Made by a program: the position numbers and the translations under genes | Shown: positions 60,256 through 64,000 of the stretch, one piece after another | Position numbering within the stretch: the stretch's first letter is position 1 | Layout: every line of letters starts with the position of its first letter | The notes under the pieces: generated by a model | The model's database searches: none | The model's input: only the letters and a program-made list of their open reading frames with translations | Told to the model about the DNA's origin: nothing | DNA from: GCA-002700125 sp964434385 | Lineage (GTDB): Bacteria > Chloroflexota > Dehalococcoidia > Lucifugimonadales > Lucifugimonadaceae | Direction: 5' to 3' | Length of the DNA stretch: 64,000 bases | Assembly: GCA_964434385.1 (NCBI GenBank) | Contig: CAYSUW010000007.1 | Location: 1 to 64,000, forward strand

Positions 60256-61503
60256 TTGAAAATTACTAATGTTAAAACTCATTTGGTAATGCCAGTAGAG
60301 AAACTTGCTTGGTTGTTTGTAGAAGTAGAAACAGATGAGGGGATTACTGGAATTGGTGAATGTACTAATTATTCTGCTAATCCTGCTCTTATTTCTGGAA
60401 TGGAATCTTTAATAAAACCATTGGTTATAGGTGAAGATCCATGGAAAATAGAAGAGATATGGCATCGTATTTTTTCAGCATATTCTTCTTCAAATGGTAG
60501 AGGCTATATTTCTAATCTTATTAGTGGGTTAGATATTGCTCTTTGGGACATAAAAGGAAAATCTTTAGGAGTACCTATATATGAATTATTAGGAGGCCCT
60601 GTTAGGAAAGCAGTTCCTTTATATACTCATGTCCAAGATCAGACTCCACATCAGGCTGGCAGTATTAAAGATGGAAAAACAGAATATAGAACTCCAACTA
60701 TCCAAGAAATGATTGTTGCTGCAAAGGATGCTAAAGCAGCAGGATATCAAGCTATTAAAACTGATCCATTCCCTCCAGATGATATTGAAGGAGATCCTAC
60801 TTGGACTGATGGAGGTATTACTTTTGAAAAAGTGGGAATCTATGAAAGTTTGAATAATAAGAAAATCAGACAATCAGTAGAATGGATGGAAGCACTTAGG
60901 GAAGCTGTAGGTCCTGACTTTGAGATTTTAATTGATGCTCATGGAAGATTTGATGTTCCCTCAGCAATAAAAGCAGCCAATGCTTTGGAACATATTAATC
61001 TTGTATGGTTTGAAGAACCTTGCCATGCAGCTAATCATGAATCTCTTAGACAGGTAAGAGAAAATACTGGAGTAGCTTTATGCGTTGGAGAAAGACATTT
61101 TACCAGATGGGATTATACTCCATTGTTTAATAATCGTTTAGTAGATTATATTATGCCTGATGTTGCTTGGTGTGGTGGCATAAGTGAATTTCGTAGAATC
61201 GCTTCTTTGGCAGAAACATATTATATTCCTGTGAGTCCACATGATGCTCTTGGTCCTGTGGCTATAGGTGCTAGTTTTCAATTATGTATGAATATAACGA
61301 ATTTATATAGACAGGAATGTATTCACACATGGTTTTCAGAGTTTGAAAAAATAATTACTCCTATGTTTGATATTCAAAATGGATGTATTGTTCCTAATGG
61401 CAATCCAGGACTAGGATTTGATTTAATACCTGAAGCTTTAGAAAAATACAAAGTGAACCCTGAAGAAAATCGATCTAAGCCTATGTGGTTGACTAAGTCT
61501 TAA
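60256..61503 (+). CDS. Enolase-superfamily dehydratase
   Basis: 415 residues from the TTG at 60256, which follows an AGAGGA ribosome-binding site and the stop of the coiled-coil gene by 1 base; upstream readings overlap that gene. N-terminal domain starts KITNVKTHLVMPVEKLAWLF. Barrel motifs: AIKTDPFPPDD (KxD), LIDAHGRFDVP (Asp, His), VWFEEPCH, VGERHFTRWDY, MPDVAWCGGISEF and SPHDALGPVA with the catalytic His. DxHGR resembles galactonate/mannonate-type acid-sugar dehydratases. Downstream are TrmL (other strand) and the aldolase. Confidence 0.88.
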   Translation: MKITNVKTHLVMPVEKLAWLFVEVETDEGITGIGECTNYSANPALISGMESLIKPLVIGEDPWKIEEIWHRIFSAYSSSNGRGYISNLISGLDIALWDIKGKSLGVPIYELLGGPVRKAVPLYTHVQDQTPHQAGSIKDGKTEYRTPTIQEMIVAAKDAKAAGYQAIKTDPFPPDDIEGDPTWTDGGITFEKVGIYESLNNKKIRQSVEWMEALREAVGPDFEILIDAHGRFDVPSAIKAANALEHINLVWFEEPCHAANHESLRQVRENTGVALCVGERHFTRWDYTPLFNNRLVDYIMPDVAWCGGISEFRRIASLAETYYIPVSPHDALGPVAIGASFQLCMNITNLYRQECIHTWFSEFEKIITPMFDIQNGCIVPNGNPGLGFDLIPEALEKYKVNPEENRSKPMWLTKS

Positions 61504-61512
61504 GGATAAAAT

Positions 61513-62058
61513 TTAGAAGATTTTGAATATATCTTTTATTACAGATAATGCATCTCCCATTTTATATTTGTCGAGTAATTTGCCCCAATGAAGTATATAT
61601 TCTTGTAAAAGTTTTAAGATAAGTGGAAAAGGAAAAAGTAGAATAGACCCTTTTAAGCTTAGTTTATTTTTGGGTTTTATAAGTTTTTTCCCAGCAATAA
61701 ATAAAAACCATGTTTCAAAAACATTTGGGAAAATAAACAGTATGATTCTTGCATCTGTAAATTCGAAAACTATAAAACCTATGCATCTGTAAATAAATAA
61801 TATTAATGCGATTCGCCTTTCCCAACCATCTTCCCATTTGAGAACAACTATTAAGAATGTGAGCATATATGCCAGATCTAAAGCTTTATCCAAGCTTTGA
61901 TAATCTCTGACTCCTCCAAGTTGGAGGTTTCCAATTATGAATAGGTCAGACAAATCGACTAATATTGCTATGATTGCTCCAGTAAAAGCCCATTTTAATA
62001 CTGGCAATGCCCCTAGCAGTCTTACAACGATAACTATTAATTCTTCTAATGTAATCAT
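61513..62058 (-). CDS. Multi-pass membrane protein of unknown function
   Basis: 181 residues with about four or five hydrophobic segments (VLKWAFTGAIIAILVDLSDL, ALDLAYMLTFLIVVL, IALILFIYRCIGFIVFEF, IILFIFPNVFETWFLFIAG). The segment KWEDGWERRIALILFIYR is distinctive and suggests a conserved family, but I cannot name it. It lies 16 bp after trmL on the same strand. Confidence 0.65.
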   Translation of the reverse strand: MITLEELIVIVVRLLGALPVLKWAFTGAIIAILVDLSDLFIIGNLQLGGVRDYQSLDKALDLAYMLTFLIVVLKWEDGWERRIALILFIYRCIGFIVFEFTDARIILFIFPNVFETWFLFIAGKKLIKPKNKLSLKGSILLFPFPLILKLLQEYILHWGKLLDKYKMGDALSVIKDIFKIF

Positions 62059-62074
62059 TTAATCGTTCTCTTCA

Positions 62075-62539
62075 CTATTTTAAATCTGGAAAATCAAGTT
62101 GTCTTAATGATTCATATAGACATAATGCTACAGCATTGGATAAATTTAAACTTCTGCTGGTTTCCTTCATGGGAATCCTAATTATTTTTGCTATTTCTTT
62201 TCTTTTTAATATTTTTTCAGGAAGACCTCTTCCTTCTGTTCCAAATAATAAGTAGTCATTTTTTTGATATTTTATTTCAGTGTATTTAGTGGTGCCTGAG
62301 CTATCAAAAGCAAAAAGATTAACTGGATTTGTTTTTATTAAGAATTCTTCAAAGTTTGCGTATTGATAAGAACTTGAAAATTCATTGTAATCTAAATGAG
62401 CTCTTTTTAATGATTGGGAATCTAAATTAAAACCAAAAGGTTTTATGAGATGTAATGCGGAACCTGTGTTAGCACAAAGTCTAATTATATTTCCAGTATT
62501 TGGAGGAATCTCAGGACTATTTAATACTATATTTAACAT
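62075..62539 (-). CDS. trmL: tRNA (cytidine/uridine(34)-2'-O)-methyltransferase TrmL
   Basis: 154 residues from the Met at 62539. That start fits the family length; a reading to 62629 adds 30 unrelated residues and crosses the promoter region of the opposite gene. SPOUT motifs: VLNSPEIPPNTGNIIRLCAN at the N-terminus, LLFGTEGRGLPEKIL, and IRIPMKETSRSLNLSNAVAL with the SLNLSNA knot. Methylates the wobble ribose of certain leucine tRNAs. Divergent from the aldolase gene at 62613. Confidence 0.93.
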   Translation of the reverse strand: MLNIVLNSPEIPPNTGNIIRLCANTGSALHLIKPFGFNLDSQSLKRAHLDYNEFSSSYQYANFEEFLIKTNPVNLFAFDSSGTTKYTEIKYQKNDYLLFGTEGRGLPEKILKRKEIAKIIRIPMKETSRSLNLSNAVALCLYESLRQLDFPDLK

Positions 62540-62612
62540 ATTTTTTGTAGTTGTATCTATATTATATTCTTTATATAGTTTAATGAATAAATTTCTTGTT
62601 ATAGGAGGGTTT

Positions 62613-63500
62613 ATGGCTAGGATAAACAAAGCTATAGAATTATTAAGTGTTGATCAACCTATATATTATACAGGTGCACATTCTGGGCACGTATTAACTT
62701 ATGAACAAGGAAAAAAAGATGCCCATACATGGGCCGACTATATCAATATAGGAATGGAACATGGGTGTTTCGACATGACGGGACTTGATAACTATATTAA
62801 AGGCTTAATTGATGGAGGGCCCACTAAATCTGGTCATAGGACACCAGCTCTGATAGTAGAATTACCAGCTGAAGCTATTAGTGAAGAACTTATAAGGTTT
62901 AATGCATGGCAGATCAGACAGATTCTAGCTAGAGGTGTCCATGGGATATTATTATGTCAGGCTGAAACTCCTGAAGCTGTAAGAGCATTTGTAGAATGCT
63001 GTAGATATCCAAGAAATTCTATAGGTGTGGGCGATGGGCTAGAACGAGGTACAAGAGGAGTTGGATCTGAAATAACTGCTTCAATAGTTTGGGGAATTGA
63101 GAATAATGAATATATTCAATTTGCTGATCCATGGCCACTTAATCCTAATGGTGAACTTTTATTAGGTTTAAAAATTGAATCAGTAAAAGGTTTAAATAGA
63201 TGTGAAGAAATATTAAGTGTTCCAGGAATTGGTTTTGCAGAGATGGGCCCTGGAGATATGTCTATGTCTATGGATATTGTTAGAGAAGCTGGAGGTGGAA
63301 TCCATGATCAAGATCCAAGAATTATTGAAGCTAGGAGTAGGGTAAATAATGCATGTAAAGAAAATGGAATTGCTTTTTTAGGTCATGGAACTAAGGATGA
63401 TATTGATAAAATGATAGATACTGGTGCTAGAGTAATTTCTGGAGCTAATCAAGAAATAGCTGAGTTAGGTCGAAAATACAGTAAGCGTCAAATGAAATAA
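62613..63500 (+). CDS. HpcH/HpaI aldolase-family protein
   Basis: 295 residues from the ATG at 62613, with AGGAGG ending 5 bases upstream; earlier starts overlap trmL. Phosphoenolpyruvate/pyruvate-type barrel: WADYINIGMEHGCFDM, GVHGILLCQAETPEAVRAF, GLKIESVKGL (metal-binding Glu) and FAEMGPGDMSMSMD (metal-binding Asp). Members split 2-keto-3-deoxy acids or related 4-hydroxy-2-keto acids into pyruvate and an aldehyde. Product of the dehydratase genes on either side could be a substrate. Confidence 0.87.
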   Translation: MARINKAIELLSVDQPIYYTGAHSGHVLTYEQGKKDAHTWADYINIGMEHGCFDMTGLDNYIKGLIDGGPTKSGHRTPALIVELPAEAISEELIRFNAWQIRQILARGVHGILLCQAETPEAVRAFVECCRYPRNSIGVGDGLERGTRGVGSEITASIVWGIENNEYIQFADPWPLNPNGELLLGLKIESVKGLNRCEEILSVPGIGFAEMGPGDMSMSMDIVREAGGGIHDQDPRIIEARSRVNNACKENGIAFLGHGTKDDIDKMIDTGARVISGANQEIAELGRKYSKRQMK

Positions 63501-63514
63501 TTAAAGGAATAAAT

Positions 63515-64000
63515 ATGAAAATCACAAATGTTGAAACATTTTTTGTAAATCCAGGATGGGGGAAAAATTGGTTGTTTGTAAAAGTTGAAACTGATTCCGG
63601 GATACATGGTTGGGGTGAATGTTACACACAATCAGATAGAGATAGAACAATTCAAGTTCATGTTGAGCATTTAGGAAGATATCTAATTGGTCGAGATCCA
63701 GGTAACATCAAGCATTTTACTCAAGTTGCGTTTGATGATTATGCTTCAAGAAGAGGTGCTATGGAAATCTTTTCTGCTGTCAGTGGTATTGAACAGGCTT
63801 TATGGGACATAAAAGGAAAAGAGTATGGTGTTCCTGTATATAAATTGTTAGGTGGTAAATACAGATCAAAATTAAGAGTATATGCAAATGGATGGTATGC
63901 TGGATCTGATACTCCAGAAGAATATGCTTCAGCTGCAGTAAAAACTGTAGAAAAAGGTTTTACTGCATTAAAGTTTGATCCAATTCCAGGTCCTTTCAGG
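63515..64000 (+). CDS. Enolase-superfamily dehydratase, 5' part (cut off by window end)
   Basis: 162 codons seen. An ATG at 63515 with AAAGGA upstream begins KITNVETFFVNPGWGKNWLF, followed by GWGECYTQSDRDRTI, GIEQALWDIKGKEYGVPVY and ALKFDPIPGPF, where the KxD barrel motif begins. The N-terminus is similar to the gene at 60256. It is 14 bp after the aldolase stop, so the two form a unit: dehydratase and aldolase. The 3' two thirds are outside the window. Confidence 0.88.
   Translation, partial: MKITNVETFFVNPGWGKNWLFVKVETDSGIHGWGECYTQSDRDRTIQVHVEHLGRYLIGRDPGNIKHFTQVAFDDYASRRGAMEIFSAVSGIEQALWDIKGKEYGVPVYKLLGGKYRSKLRVYANGWYAGSDTPEEYASAAVKTVEKGFTALKFDPIPGPFR

Overview
The window is bacterial, strongly AT-rich (roughly 30% G+C by eye) and densely coded on both strands. 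The order rsmH-ftsA-ftsZ-nrdR-nrdJ (a B12-dependent class II ribonucleotide reductase), a small B12/heme-style core, no outer-membrane genes, and a set of enolase-superfamily dehydratases beside lactonase-, SDR- and HpcH-type genes suggest a marine Chloroflexota of the Dehalococcoidia/SAR202 kind. That placement is inference from gene content and recalled synteny; nothing here proves it. The sequence is a scaffold: two runs of exactly 100 N lie inside short tandem repeats.

Layout. 1-2.5 kb: a partial tRNA-Ala and a small accessory array on the minus strand, in which consecutive short genes share the same sequence just after their stop codons. 2.5-9 kb: a PD-(D/E)XK nuclease facing RmuC, a six-bladed/NHL-type propeller protein, a membrane-anchored unknown, malate synthase and a class III aminotransferase. 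9-16.6 kb: a nucleotidyltransferase/CinA-like pair, TatD, an EVE-domain protein, PstC-PstA without PstS or PstB, BirA, DUF167, YggT, ProC and PdxA. 16.6-23 kb: the nrdJ-nrdR and ftsZ-ftsA-rsmH block, with two clear NrdR boxes upstream of nrdR. 23-30.6 kb (plus strand): an MMPL/RND transporter, TrmD, ribosomal protein L19 with a repeat-rich N-terminal extension, peptide deformylase, SecD and SecF. 30.6-37.3 kb: HemW, YchF, DNA polymerase III delta, and several lipoproteins. 37.3-46.7 kb: an enolase-superfamily dehydratase with a phosphotriesterase-like lactonase, UppP, a second dehydratase downstream of sucA-sucB, and a 2-hydroxyacid dehydrogenase. 46.7-51.8 kb: tRNA-Glu, tRNA-Gln and a tRNA-like remnant, the riboflavin genes (ribH, ribBA, ribE, ribD) with dcd, and signal peptidase I. 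51.9-64 kb: tRNA-Lys, a repeat-bearing lipoprotein, small membrane/lipoproteins, an SMP-30 lactonase, a flavoprotein and SDR pair, a large secreted propeller plus coiled-coil protein, two more enolase-superfamily genes, TrmL and an HpcH/HpaI aldolase.

How it fits together. Much of the window is housekeeping: division, dNTP supply, translation, Sec export, riboflavin and the TCA cycle. Around it sits a scattered toolkit that could degrade sugar acids or related hydroxy acids: lactone hydrolases (phosphotriesterase-like, SMP-30), four acid-sugar dehydratase-like proteins, an SDR, a 2-hydroxyacid dehydrogenase and an HpcH-type aldolase, feeding 2-oxoglutarate dehydrogenase and malate synthase. 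The least explained items are the repeat-flanked gene array at tRNA-Ala, the 968-residue propeller/coiled-coil protein, and two proteins whose tandem repeats broke the assembly. At both breaks the two contig ends overlap exactly and in frame, so the 100-N gaps may not be real.
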